Assembly: GCA_963070105.1 (NCBI GenBank)
Contig: OY718805.1
Location: 7,188,001 to 7,252,000 of the forward strand
Length of the DNA stretch: 64,000 nucleotides
Direction: 5' to 3'
Source: Litomosoides sigmodontis
Taxonomy: Eukaryota > Nematoda > Chromadorea > Rhabditida > Onchocercidae
Shown: positions 26,938 to 39,810 of the stretch, one piece after another
How positions within the stretch are numbered: the first letter of the stretch is position 1
Layout of the letters: every line of letters starts with the position of its first letter
Position numbers and translations under genes: made by a program
Notes under the pieces: generated by a model
Databases searched by the model: none
Told to the model about the DNA's origin: nothing
Seen by the model: only the letters and a program-made list of their open reading frames with translations

Positions 26938-26939
26938 AG
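26938..26939 (+). promoter_or_regulatory. golg-2: Probable spliced-leader acceptor of golg-2
   Basis: The sequence attttactttag ends four bases before the start codon with no upstream donor-paired exon visible, as expected for a trans-splice acceptor in nematodes. This is inferred from sequence only. Confidence 0.5.
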
Positions 26940-26943
26940 ATAA

Positions 26944-29900
26944 ATGAGTGCTTCCGAAGGAGAAATAAAAGTAAAAGCAGAAAGGTTAGCTCAAGCTCGG
27001 AAAAAGGTAAGTTTTTATTTTCAAATTGCAGTTCATCTCATCAACAAATTCTAGTACATAATTAACTAACCACACCTAATTTAAACAAAGTTCCTCTCAG
27101 AATATTTTGACCTATTATTAGAAAATTGACTGTTCAGTCATATAAGGAAATTTAATGATGAACAAGATCCACTCGCTGTTTAAAAGTACTTAAATAATTT
27201 GGCGGGGTATCTGAGCACTAGGAAGTTCCCGACATTTCATTCAATAGGTAGACTTGTTAACTTGTGGAAAGAAAAGCCAAAAAATTTCGAATTGTTATAG
27301 AGATCTTAAGCAAACTGTCAGCGATTAGCTTCTCTTGAGACATATTGTTCCACCCGTAAATTCCAATGCATAATTAATAGATTAAAATTATGAGATTAAA
27401 AACAATAAGTTTCAGTTGCGAGATTATCAGTCTAAACATCGTAATACAAATGCAGAATTTAATATATCTCCATCTCCAAGTGTTTCGAGTATAATCGAAA
27501 ATGGCGGACGACGATCTGCCGCCAGTTTACGTAAGCTTCATTTCATTACTCTTATTTTCTATAGAAATATTTATATAGATTTTTTATCAGTTCCCCATTG
27601 TACTTATTATTATTAGAATTAAAGCAATTCTTACCTATATATATATATATATTTTTTAATTTTTTTAAGCATAAGCTCGGAAGAATAATAGCCGTTACTG
27701 AAGTCAATCTTTCAAAAAAAGTTAATTTATAAAAAAAAAACTCTCGCTTTGAAGAAATGTGCAATCATGTCGAAGTGAAAGACATCTTCCAAGGAGTTCA
27801 AATAGGATCACAGGGTTCCCCATCCACCACTACACAATGTGCTGCGAATCATAATATTTCGAATACTAACAGCAGTGCTCCGAGCAATGATTTAAGGGAT
27901 AAATTTTATCAAGATAGTACATCAGAGTTGTGTTCCAACTTACCCGAGGATCTACTGGATTTGAAGGTTTTGTAACCTACTTTTTAAATTTCTTTTGATC
28001 GTCTCCCTGTCATCATCTGTTTTAGGTTAGGTAATTTTCTCTCTTCGTAAATACTCTTTCATGATTTCTATTTTCTATTTCATAGATATGAAACGTACAC
28101 GAAAAATCATAATTTTATATAAATGAGCAAAATTTATTGGTTAAGAATTTAGGGAGAGCCATGGTTTGAAGCGGAGCAAAAATAGGCTTGAAGAAAATTG
28201 CTGTAAGGGGATCTTGTGTTTGCTGTTTTGTGTCTGTTTTGATTATATATATTCACAATATGAGAATGGGACTGTAGTTTTTCCTTATGCATTTTCAATT
28301 TTTATGAGTTTTTATGTTAAGTGATTGATTAGTCATTTTTTGCACTAAAGTTTTTGATGTGGTTTGGGAAATGACATGGCGCTTGTCCTACCTTCAGAAA
28401 TGTTTTCTTTCATATCTTTCTAATTTGAATCTATAAGGGAACGAGAATTTTTTATTGTAGGAGAAATACGTTCGGTTGAGAGAAGAATTAGTCTTACGTA
28501 CCGCTGAGAAAGGACAACTTTCTTCGCAGCTTGCAGAGTTGGTATGCGGTGTTCTTCTCTTTGCTTATTTGTTTTCCGTTGGCTTTTTTTTTTTTTTTAC
28601 TTTATTGCACAGACAATCCAAATTACCTCTGAACACCTCAGTTGGAGCGTTATAAGCGATCTTCAGACTTTTGTATCTATTTATATATTATAGTTACAAA
28701 AAAGTGCAATGCAGCTACGTATAATGTATTTTAGGTTGGACATTACTCACAGATTCATGCTGCTTATACAAAACTTAACGAATATATCAAAAATGGCGAC
28801 CCAGGTGGATCCGCTTTGCAAACGCAGCTTGTTCAATTGCAAACAGTTTTGTTTCTTTTTTCGTATGGAAAATTGTGAAAAATTGTTATTTAATTACATT
28901 TAAATGATGTATTTTAGACATGAATCGCAGCTACGAATCCTTAAATTAATAGCGCTTTAGGCAATGAGTGTTGTTGTCAAAGAGAAGACAGCTTTACAGC
29001 AGCAATTAAGACAAAAAAATGAACTGGTTCTGGATCGAAATAAGCAAATTTACAATCTCACGGTATGTAATTTTTATGTCAAATTACTTGCTAACAGTCA
29101 TCGTTGTAAAAAAAAGACAGTAATTTTTCTGTTTTATTGAAATTCATTAACTTTAGAAATACACGTTTTGCAGATCGAGGTACGGGAGAAAACTTCGCGT
29201 ATTACAGCGCTGGAGACTGAAATTGTGTCATTACGTAAAAAAATCGATTCGCTGAGCAATATAATGCAAAGGCAAGTAGAAGAATCAGAGAATGGTCGGC
29301 AAGAAGCAGTAAACTGGCAAACGAAAATGCTTCATATACAACAAGATCGGGACGATGCTAAGGTTTTGTATTTGTTGCTAAATTTTACTAATTTGTTTGC
29401 AAGCTTCTAGCGGCAGTGTTTCTCTAAAACTTTGTATGATGTGACTAATTTATGTTTTGAATCTCAATTATCACCATTAAATGGAAAAAGAGACACATTT
29501 TTTTGTATTTGTGGTTTATTTTTTTAATTGATTTTTAGTAACGATTACTTTTCAGTTTTGCGACTTGCGGTGTTATAAAAGCACAGTGCAGCAACTTGTA
29601 ATAATATATTTATATGCTTTATGATCGAAGAATTGTTTAAACTCCTTTGATAATGATAGTGAGCTGTCGAATTTCAATTATACGTATATTTAAAATCAAA
29701 AAATTTAGGAACGATTAAAAATTTATGTGAAAGAAGCGGAAGCTGCTCAAGCGGAGCTCGAAGAAGCTCACAAACAGTTACGGATGAAAGATATTTATCT
29801 TCGTCAGTTAGAGGCATACACTGGTGAGCACACTCGAAGGGAAGATGATGTTCGAAATCTTACTGGTCAGCTTGTTTCAGGTCCTACATGAGGTTATGTA

Positions 29901-32900
29901 ATCGATTTTTAGAAAGGATTTCTCCTTGTTTCTTTTGAGAATTGTTATAGAATGATTGCGCATGTGAGACCCATTAAAATTCATTCAAAAATTTCAATGT
30001 ATACTCTTTCCCCATTGATATTACAGTTGAGCTATTGTATTAGCTCAGGATATTTCAAGCTAAACTAAGAGGAACAAGAAAGGAATTTTTCCATTTCATT
30101 CTACTGTAATTCTACTACTGTGTTTGTGTTTGAACATACATATATCGTAGATGAAATTGAGCAACTGAAGAGTGAACTGCTTAGAGCAGCAGATGAGACA
30201 GAAAAGTGGAAGAAAGAAGCACAGTTGGCGCGGGAGCGTTATGAATTATATGGTACGCAACTGAATCACAATATTGTACAAATGAGTGCAAAGGTAAAAT
30301 AAAAATAGTGAAATTTATTTTTTGGAGTAATTTGGATTTGGAGTAAATGGTTTGCATGTTCTTTTTTGCAGCTGGAAGAAATATCACGAGAGAAGCTAGT
30401 TTTGGAATCAAAAGTTCAGACCTTGGAAAGTCAAATAAAAGTGCTGCAAGCAGTTGACAAATCAAATTTAGTAAATGACGACAATAAACAAGTTGTGGTT
30501 AGTCTTTTCTGGATAAAGTAGAAGGTTCTTATCGCTATAATGACATTTTTAAATTGGCGAATAGAATCTCATCAAGCCTTGCAAAATCAGGTAACAATTT
30601 TTATTATCATATTTATATTTCCATAATCTGTAATTGTCGTTTATTTGAAACATTTTAGAATTCGGACGAATTACACAAAGTACAAACTAAATTGATTGAA
30701 GTGGTGAATGACCATCAAAGAGCAAAACAGTTAATTGAGGAATTGAGAACACAACTTATCAGTAAAGAACAGGATGTTATTACGTTGTCTTCTGCGCTTA
30801 ATGATGAGGTTCTTTTTGTAAAATTTAATTCTTCCCTGTAATATTTTATTACGCTTGACTCGATGTTGCGCAACTGATTTCAGTTCATTTCGAGTTGTTA
30901 TGGTAAGGAAAAGACCGCTTATTTTCGTCCTCATTAATTGCTTACTTACTCACATTCAGTCTAAACTCAAATCATTTAGTTTTCTCTGTGTCAATAACTT
31001 TAATGGCCAGGATATGACATTTGTAATTGATAAATTTAGTTTAAGGATAAGCGGAAAATTTTTTTTTGAATATAAGGTTAACAAATGAATTCTTTTTGCA
31101 ACGCAGGGCGAATATGGATATTTTTTTTCTTAAAGTATATTTATAGAAATCAAAACTGATGCAAAAAACTACTGAATTGGCTTTGGCTGAAGAATCTCTT
31201 TCAAGAGCTCGTTCTATGGCTGAGGAGCAGCAAAAACATACAGAGGTTAAGCATTTTAAAGTATTTTAAAAACTTTCTAGGTTACATGCAGTAGACAAAC
31301 TTAAATTCTTAAGGGAGCACTTTCACTATCAGAGCAGCTGCAAAATGAAAAAGCTACGGTTTCAAGAGCAATTGCGCAGAATCGAGAGTTAAAGGAGCAG
31401 CTGGTCGAATTGCAAGATAAATTAATAATGGTTACGCAGGTAATTTTGTTCTAGTTTTTCCTTGTTTATAAGTTACGATTTCTTTGATTTTCAGAAGTTG
31501 TTTATTTAGAAGCTTGTAGCTATGTTTGACATTTATATCCTTATAAACCAATTTCAACTAATCTGAATTGTTAAGAATCGAAATATTTCTGCTATATTTT
31601 TTAATGTGGTGAGTCGAGCTCCAAACGTAGTTAACAAACTGCTTACACTATACGGATAATTACTTCGGCATTACAGAAATTATACTGAATCATTGTTCAG
31701 GAAAGCATGGAAAGGGAAAGCGGACGACTCAGTGCATTACATCTGGTTGGTCAGTTAAGGAATGAATTGGATCGAATTTCCAGTCAACCATTTGATAGTA
31801 AAAATGTTGATTCTTTGACAACCCCAATAATGGCGAATGGTTATGCACATCAACAGCAGCAACAACATGTTCAGTATATTGATTCACCGGATCGTGATGA
31901 GGTGTGAAACATAATTTATTAAATGTTAAGTACAGGTCTTACGTTGTTAGAGTTTTGTTATTAGGCGCTGTCTTTGTTAGAAGCTTGTAAATAGTGTAAA
32001 TAGTCGTCACATACAACTTAACTGAATGCGCAACATCTAAGCTTAAGTGTAGTAAGTGGTGATTCTCAACGTTTCACATCTTAAATCCTTTTGGGTAGTA
32101 TTTATCTTGCGGTTGCCCAAAAATTGTGCATTAGGGACATTAATTTTTTCCATCAAATAGTTTCAGTAAACTAAAAATCAATTTAAAATACACAAGGTAT
32201 GACACTCGAATCCACGTGTTCCAGACTCTTTCAACTCCATCAGTTTCTGAGTGCTATGATAGAGATTTATCGCTTTCGCACACAGAAGAAACTCATGCGC
32301 ACAACGAAGTAGAATTATCCAATGTTCGAATGGTTTTGGATGAATTAAGGCTTGATCATAGACGAGTAATGCAGGAGAATGAAGAATTACGCAGGTATGC
32401 TCGGCCATTAACAATTTTATGTTTATTCATACTACATATGTTTTTTATTTTCTAACATTTTAGATTCATAAACGTTTGCTTATCATTTTCCTTTCACTTT
32501 AGGATAATGGAACAAAATTCTGAAGACGAAAATCAGAATAACATACACGTTGAACTAGGACAAGCAATTGACAGGTATTGTTTTAGAACGTCCATTCGTA
32601 TGCGAATGTTTCTTGTCTCTAAATTCCTTATGAAAATTTGAATGTAACGAACTCTTACAATTTGTATTGGAGTCATCCTTTCTTTAATTTGCTTATTTAT
32701 TAGGGACCTCGTACATTTATTAACATCTCATATACTGTTGAAATTATTAATTATACGTAAGTTGTGTAATGGTGATATTTCAGAATCAACACATTATCTG
32801 CTGAGAATGAACAATTACGAAATGATGTCAGCGTGCTACAGGAGAAGTTAAACAATGCATCTCTGTCAAGTAATATTACATCTTCATCCTCTCAGTGCGA

Positions 32901-34579
32901 TTCGATGTCACCTGTTTGGGCAAATGGTGATGTCGTGAAGCAACTGGAAGGTTGATTTGTACATGTTTCGATTTATGGATAATGTTGGAAAACTGTGGAG
33001 GAATTTATTTCAAGCGAGTGTTTAACCGTAACTCGTAACATATAGAATGCATAATGTACTCAAGGTACAAGATTATTCGTTTTAATTTGAATTTAATATA
33101 GATTTTAGCACCTTCGATAAAAGAAAAACCATTGGCTTGGACAGAGCTAGAGGCTCGTTTTACGCGAGCAATGCGACAAGTTGCAGATCTTGCCGAAGAA
33201 AAGGAACATTTGCAACATATTGTTATGCAATTAGAGACTGAAAATGATACCATCGGTATGTAGATGTTTGGTCGCAGTAAGTGCCCATTCAGAACGATAC
33301 TAAGCGTATATTCATTCTTTTTTGAACTGTTTGAGGTGACTATGTAACATTATATCAACATCAAAGAAAAAAGATTAATGAAAGGATGCGCGAGAGAGAA
33401 GAAGCAGTTGCAAAGTTGTCTTTCGAAAAAGAGCGGATGCAGGTCATCAATGTTTTTCCAATTTTTTTGAATAAAATTCAAGCAAACTGTCAAACATATG
33501 TAATCCCTCTGATAATTTCTACAATTGATATCACAGTCTTTTTCAAGTTTATGCTACGCATGAAGAAATTAGAAAGATGACTTTTGATGTGCGAGCCGTT
33601 TTATACATACGCACAATCGGTCTTTCACACTACCATGTCATGTTTAATACGTAATACTTCTCTCTCTGTAATTAACTGATTGGCTTTAATTTTTCAGCAA
33701 AAATTGAACGAATTGCAAATAGTTTTGATAGATCTGCTGTCGAAGAAAGGATTACTGCACATTTATAGGCATGAGAAAGAGGCGTTAAGCAACTGTAGCC
33801 GACCGTCCGAACAATCGCATAGTGTCCGTCCATACAGGTATATTGCAAATCATAGTACTTTTTTTTCTGGATATTGTTGATTGCGTTTTTATGAATATTT
33901 TCTTGATATTTTGCAGTCGTAGTACTGAGAATGAATTCTCTACTGATAAGCAGACAATTGTTGACGCTTCAAAATTGCCTGTTCCCGACAGTCCAGATTC
34001 CTGCATTGACGTTTCAAGCGAGTTTGGCAGTAAAAAGCATGATTCTGGTAAGCTATAATAATTTACTTTTTTAAATTAAAATGAAATTTAGATCTTCATG
34101 TTTAACAAAAAAAATAATGACTATATGCTATTACAGACATCTGTAGAAATGAAACCAAAGAAGATATTTTGGACGACAACACTGATGATGATGTCGGTGT
34201 GGAGAGGATTTTATACTTGATATCAGAACTTCAGGTAATATTTTGACTTTTTATGCACATAAAAATAACAATGGGATTGTAAGCGCGAAATTTTGTTGAT
34301 TTTTAGTAGTCGAAATTGGTTCATATGATGTCCATAAGATGTCCATTATTTGTACCGAGAAATTAAACGACGAACAAATTTTTTTTGTTGTAGACACTAC
34401 TTAAAAACTTGTGAATAAGTCCAAATGTTTATAAGCAAAGTTTATTGCTCCACAAAGAAAAATTTCAAAAAATCATAATTTTAATATTTTTTAAGGATCT
34501 GGAACGTACAAGAACATCCCCACCTTGCAGTCCTAATTTACACTGCAGTGAGTGTCGTGGGAAGTTGATCAATTTATGA
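26944..34579 (+). CDS. golg-2: Golgin GM130 (GOLGA2 homologue)
   Basis: A cis-Golgi coiled-coil tether that binds p115/USO1 through its basic N terminus and GRASP65 through its C terminus. The 23 exons give about 996 residues, close to human GM130. The N terminus has ERLAQARKKLRDYQSKHR, like the GM130 AKKKLREYQQRN p115/importin site. A long heptad-rich coiled coil runs from about residue 131 to 850, with RAIAQNRELKEQL matching GM130 SRALSQNRELKEQL. The block GDYVTLYQHQRKKINERMREREE (two pieces of a GM130 hallmark) falls at residues ~811-833. Exons: 26944-27006, 27416-27530, 27755-27966, 28461-28541, 28735-28845, 28961-29062, 29174-29362, 29709-29865, 30151-30293, 30372-30497, 30659-30808, 31147-31245, 31314-31439, 31701-31901, 32225-32394, 32503-32574, 32784-32950, 33109-33255, 33336-33442, 33698-33837, 33917-34047, 34137-34234, 34496-34579. 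An alternative donor at 29824 would drop 14 codons. Confidence 0.93.
27637..27652. repeat. Short (TA)n tract
   Basis: A run of about eight TA units in the second intron of the GM130 gene. Confidence 0.85.
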
Positions 34580-35641
34580 CATTGTTAAAAAATAATTGTT
34601 GATGTGGTCGTATGAGGTTAGCAATGATCGTATGGATTTTTTAGTTTAATGGAGAAGTGGGAAATCAGCTTTTTTTGGTTTCTTTATTGGTGTTATTCGT
34701 AGTAATTTATTTTAGCAGCTTGTGGCTTAAACATAATTAGGTATCTTTGAATACAGTGTTTCACTTCATTTGCTTTCAAACTTGTATATTATATTCACTT
34801 TTATACAGCTTTATATCTGCCATCCTTTCAATCTAGCTGTTTAGTTATTTTGAAACTTAGACTCAATTATGTTAAAATAGCCCAAACACCGGTAATACAA
34901 ACATCCAAGTTAAAATTCTGATACAGCATGACATTTTTTCATTTGTATTTTCCAGTGGTTAGTTATTTTGGGGATTAGAGCTGTAATGAAAACATTAGAA
35001 TTGTTTCGAAATTTCCCTATATGAACTCGCTGAAAAAGGAAATATTGCCAAAGAAGCTTTCGTATGTAATACGTATTATACCATTTCAAGATTTTCATTC
35101 TCTGTTATATTTCTTATTATTCTTCCAGATACTGGGAATTTCTTTTTGTTTTTTAATAAAATCCATTTTATGCTTGCGTCTATCGTGTTTTGATTTTTGG
35201 ATCGTGACTTCACAACTTACTTTTTTCCTTTGCATATTGTTTATGCGGATAATTTGCATAACAGCCGCATAGATAGTATAAAGTACCAGCATTTTGGTTG
35301 ACAACACATTTTAAAGATGTAATATCCTTGGATGGCTGAAGATAAATCTGTGATGTATGTATGATACATATGACAAAATCTCATTTACTTCATGTGATGT
35401 GTATGTCATTCGAAAACTTAGGTTCACAACGGGCATGTTCTTCCACAAGGCGGAACTTTTTCTAACAGAATTCATATTTCTATTTTTGTATCATTTGTTC
35501 AGTTTCCAATTCTCTCCTTTACGAAGAAATTTCTTTTTGTCTGTTACTGATTTCAGGCAAGGTTAAAGTTTGGAAGATGTCTTCCAATGCAGGGTCACTT
35601 TCAGATCATATCCTGAATTCGTTTTAATTGTTGGGGGCGAA
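34580..35641. other. Interval between golg-2 and lrr-1
   Basis: 1.06 kb of AT-rich sequence with no supported gene. A TTTCAG ending at 35604 has no ATG between it and the lrr-1 start codon and is the best candidate spliced-leader acceptor. An earlier one, ending at 35556, would place two short upstream open frames before the start. Confidence 0.55.
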
Positions 35642-36315
35642 ATGCAGCTGCAGTGTGACGTGTTGGTTAATTCACATACTCTTTTCACTTCTCAACTGCG
35701 ACATCGATACAGTAAAGGAATTCTGATTCTGAGGAACGGAAAAGTCAATAAATTAGGCGAGTGCGAATTAGTTATAACTACTCCTCGATGCAGAAATGGA
35801 CAAATTTTCAATGTGAGTAATGTGGCTGAGTTTTTTTTATTCTGCAATAATCTGAATCCATGCTGTCCGCTTCGTATGTTCCATGTGTCGCTTGTTGCTG
35901 ATTGACCTCATTGTTTGCTTTTATGAGGCAAACATTATAAATATGACACATCATTACAGTATGTCGATTTTATGACCCGATTCGATTATTTTAACTATTT
36001 TTATTTATAGATTACTAGAAAAAGTGTTAGACGGATTCATTGTGTAGAAATGCAGTCTGGTTCTGTTACGATAGAAATGAACAATCCAGAAGTCTTAATT
36101 TGCATAAAAGAGGTAATGATGTATTGATTAGACATTGATCGATTCATCGTTGTATAATTTGTTCTACTTGTGCACATCGGCGAAAAATTTGTTGAAACTG
36201 TTGACTGTTTTGTCATAAAGTAGGGATCCAGTATAAATCGCATGATATCGTGTGAAAGTAAGAATAGAATTATAATGAACTTTTAATGATTTTATTTTAA
36301 AAATTTCTTCTATAT

Positions 36316-36379
<64 letters not shown>

Positions 36380-38765
36380 CAAGGCTGCTCTGAAGAGAAT
36401 TTTCAGACACTTCTAATATTATGTAGAAATAATGTTCCTAGTTGCTAGATCTTAACGCATACACCTAGCTAACGAATAAGTAATTGATATTTCGTGTGAT
36501 TGGGTTTTTGTTTCGGAAAACATGCAGTCCTATAATTGATGGCATTAGTTACTGAGAATAATTATGACAGTTTGTGTCAAATGCAGAAACAAATATCTAA
36601 GGAAGCATTTTTGATAATCACTATTTTTTAGGCACCAGTTTCTTCACTTCGCAATTTTATTTCGAAACTCCAAGACGTATTGGCAGGTGAAGAAATTGTT
36701 CTAGGCAACACTAGAAAAGTTACATCTGCTAGCTTCGCCCAACTTCGAAAAAAGCTAGTTATAGCCAGCGAGACTCAGTACAACAAACAAAGATCGGGAT
36801 TTCCTCCATATTTGCAAGTAGTATTTTCTTATCGTAAAATTTTATTTCCTAAATTTCTTGAAAGTTATAGTTTGAACAGCTATGTTATTGCTTATTTAGG
36901 AAGTTTAGTTCCCACTGGTTGTAAATATTGAAGCTTTGTTCGTTAAGTGTAATCAAAGTCATGCCAACTACAGGAATTGATAATGTCAAACATTGGTTTG
37001 ACTGCTGTTGACACTCGTTGGTTTGGGGCTACTTCTCTTCGTGTACTTGATCTCAGTGGTAATAAGCTTGGTAAATCAAGTTCTTTCGAAACCAGATTCC
37101 TAAATGTTGCTCGATTACAGAATCTCAGATCGCTTTTACTTGCTGATAATGGAATACAGTGTATTTCGGTAACTTTTTGTTTCACAATCTTATAGCAAAA
37201 TTTAGGCCAGTATTTCTCATAAGTGAGGAGTTTTTCTATAAAATTGATTAAAATTTAAACTTCTGCTCATAAAATGCATAAAACAAATTTGTAATGGCAT
37301 TTTTTAATACGTTGGTGAACAACTTTACAGGACACTTTATGGAACGCTTTGCCAAAGAATTTACTGTCATTGGATTTGTCGAACAATGAGATCTCTTATC
37401 TGTCGCCGTGTTGTATGCGGTTCCCACATATGGTTGAATTATTGCTGAACAATAATAAAATTGAGGAATTACCACGAACCGTACGTTTCTTAAAATTAAC
37501 TATTTGGTTAAAAATTCAAAATAAAAGATGTCACGAACTAGTCTTATTAAAATTATTAATACATTAATCGAAGAAATGGTTTCTGATAATATTCCGCCAC
37601 TTGCTGTGGGATATTTTAAAATATGAAGCGGGATGTAAGTTACTTTTTACCAAATCTTTGTTGTGGGTTTTAGTTGGCTTATTAAATTAGTTGGCATAAT
37701 AATTTAATTGAAAAAACTGAAGGACACTTTTTATATTGTCTAAGCATTCCTATCGCTGCGAGGTATTGATGTTTTCCAGTAAGATTTTATGATTAAGTGT
37801 CCTGTTTCTTGTTTTTATAAAGCTGAATTGCTGGATTTCTTTTCAGATAAGGAATTTGAAAAAGTTAAAGTGTTTGGACATTAGCTGGAATAATTTAAAA
37901 TTTTTGCCCTCTGAAATAAAGGATCTCTCGCTCGAGACGATTGACGTGACTGCTTACAGCAGTGAAGAATTAGAATTAAAAGATACTCTCAACCAGTTAC
38001 TTCAAATAAGCAACCCAGCGAGTAAAGTTGGTACACTGTTCGAATATTCTGCTGCTGCTGTTTTTAATTACAGGTTGGTACTTGGTCTGAAAAATGTTTT
38101 TGTCGAGATTTAGATACAGATTACTCAATATAAGTTATGGATACACACAAGCGAGTAAGAAAGTAAGTAAGGGTTTTCGAAGAGCACGAATTAGGATTGA
38201 TTCTTGCAAATTTCATGGTATTTGAGGCTGCTGCTCTGCAATAGTTCTATTACAACTTTTGCAGAATCAGTACGGAGCTTCTGTCTAATATACTGCTTAT
38301 AAAACTGGATCAGGCTGTTCAGAATTGTAAAAATAAACGCGGAGGAGGCTATAGATTTTATCCTGCTAGTATTGTTACTACAAAGGTATATTCATGTCAC
38401 TTATTGATCATGCATAATTAACCATGAGATACTGAATGCATCATTATAGTGGAGTTGAGGAACATTCAGTTAATTAACAATAATGTTGGCTATAACGGGT
38501 AGGGGTCGATTTGCAGTTCTTCACCTGAACAATAACAATCTCGTTCTGTTATTTTGTTATTCTTCGTCATATATTTTTTATTTTGAAGTATATTTTTTCT
38601 ATTTTAACCTTTTTTTTTTTGTTTTTGATCAAAATATTGGTCGAAATTTCTTGGTGAAGTTTTTGTTTTTTCCAGTATCATATCGAAGATATACGGTCAC
38701 TGGCATTTGAAGCAGTTTCACGGACTGATTATAATGTGATTTTGCAAGATATGGAAGTGATGTAA
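35642..38765 (+). CDS. lrr-1: LRR-1, CUL2 substrate-receptor leucine-rich repeat protein
   Basis: Substrate adaptor of a cullin-2 ubiquitin ligase. In worms and vertebrates CRL2-LRR1 ubiquitylates MCM7 so that the replicative CMG helicase is unloaded at termination. Exons 35642-35812, 36011-36112, 36632-36817, 36974-37168, 37331-37480, 37847-38073, 38265-38385 and 38676-38765 encode 413 residues, almost the length of human LRR1. The N terminus MQLQCDVLVNSH parallels human MKLHCEVEVISRH. Leucine-rich repeats occupy roughly residues 160-290 (LRVLDLSGNKLG, LRSLLLADNGIQ, LLSLDLSNNEIS, MVELLLNNNKIEELP, LKCLDISWNNLKFLPSEI). The element SSLRNFISKL aligns with human SSLKGFLSAM. The C-terminal ~70 residues differ from vertebrates and hold only one cysteine. 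Intron 2 holds a long TA repeat. The gene is head-to-tail with its neighbours. Confidence 0.92.
36321..36374. repeat. (TA)27 microsatellite
   Basis: 27 uninterrupted TA units in intron 2 of lrr-1. The tract can self-pair into a cruciform and is likely length-variable. Confidence 0.95.
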
Positions 38766-39810
38766 TGTCTTTCGCATGCTTTTGTCTTTTTCGTAACTTT
38801 TTTGTTTTAAATTTTTTCTTCGCCTTTTCCAAAAGAGATTGATGATATCTTCCGTTTTGACACACTTATTGAGTAAATATTCTCGATAAATCTCTTTTAT
38901 ACAGTATGCAGTTTTTTGTGATATCCTCAGTGAGTCCTATTTCTCACTATCCAAATTATAGTCTTGAAATGAATTATCATGCATATTTAGCGCATTTTTT
39001 AGTAGTAGTTTCTTATAAAAATGGATGGTTTGTGCCTTCTCTTCGGGCGTTATCCCGTACATTTCATAACTGTGTTAGGGAGTAATCCTCCGTACATTTC
39101 ATAACTGTGTTAGAGAGTAATCCTATTAGTACCCTGGTTTGGCATTAAATATTAGCGTTGTTTGCAATATCACATCAGGTTCGTGTATTATTTGAACAGT
39201 CAGAAATTGTTTGCTATTAGTGAAAAATTTCCATATAAATTTTGTTATATCGCATATCCCATTTGTCACTCTGTGTCTCTTCACTAATCATTTATTGTTT
39301 TTATATGAAGGCAATGATGCTAAGTACGAGGAAGGATTTTTTTTTAATCTAAAATGAATGTGTGAGTACTGAAGAGAACTCGTGGATCAACGATGCATTT
39401 AATAGATTAAAGGATTCACTGGCACTGCAAAAAATTTTGGAAAAAGGAGAGGTTTAAGGTGGAGATTTAACCATTTGTCGAATGCTGGCAACAACCTGCT
39501 GCGAGTACTCGCTGAAGCCGTTCGTCTAAGATGATTTTTAGTGCTCGATCCTACAGTCGTTAAATATTTGAAACAAATTGCAAGGTAAAGATATTCATCA
39601 ACAAGTAAGATTGACCGAAAAATCAACTTGGGGTGTCTCGTCTGTGGCGTAGTTCATTCGTGCTTGAATTTACAAGAGAGGGGGTTATAATGTGTCGTAG
39701 ATATTTGAGGTTTTCTTCACTGCTAGAATTGAGAGGGGAAATAAATGGTGAAGGTGAAATAAAGAGTGTGCTTAAATTTTTCAATTCATCCATCTCCACA
39801 TTTTAGGACG
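38766..39810. other. Interval between lrr-1 and the UPF0415 gene
   Basis: 1.04 kb with no recognised gene. It contains a 35-bp tandem duplication at 39055-39124. Small frames near 39400-39600 have no family resemblance. Confidence 0.55.
39055..39124. repeat. 35-bp tandem duplication
   Basis: Two adjacent 35-base copies beginning ccgtacatttcat and ending gtaatcct differ at one position (gttaggga against gttagaga). This points to a recent local duplication. Confidence 0.92.

Larger units (their letters stand above)
24825..26943. other. Intergenic interval before golg-2
   Basis: 2.1 kb without a supported gene. It contains an (AAAT)n-(TTAA)n simple repeat near 25091 and AT-rich sequence. Short frames on both strands around 25140-25700 have no recognisable content. 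The golg-2 promoter is expected at the right end. Confidence 0.55.
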
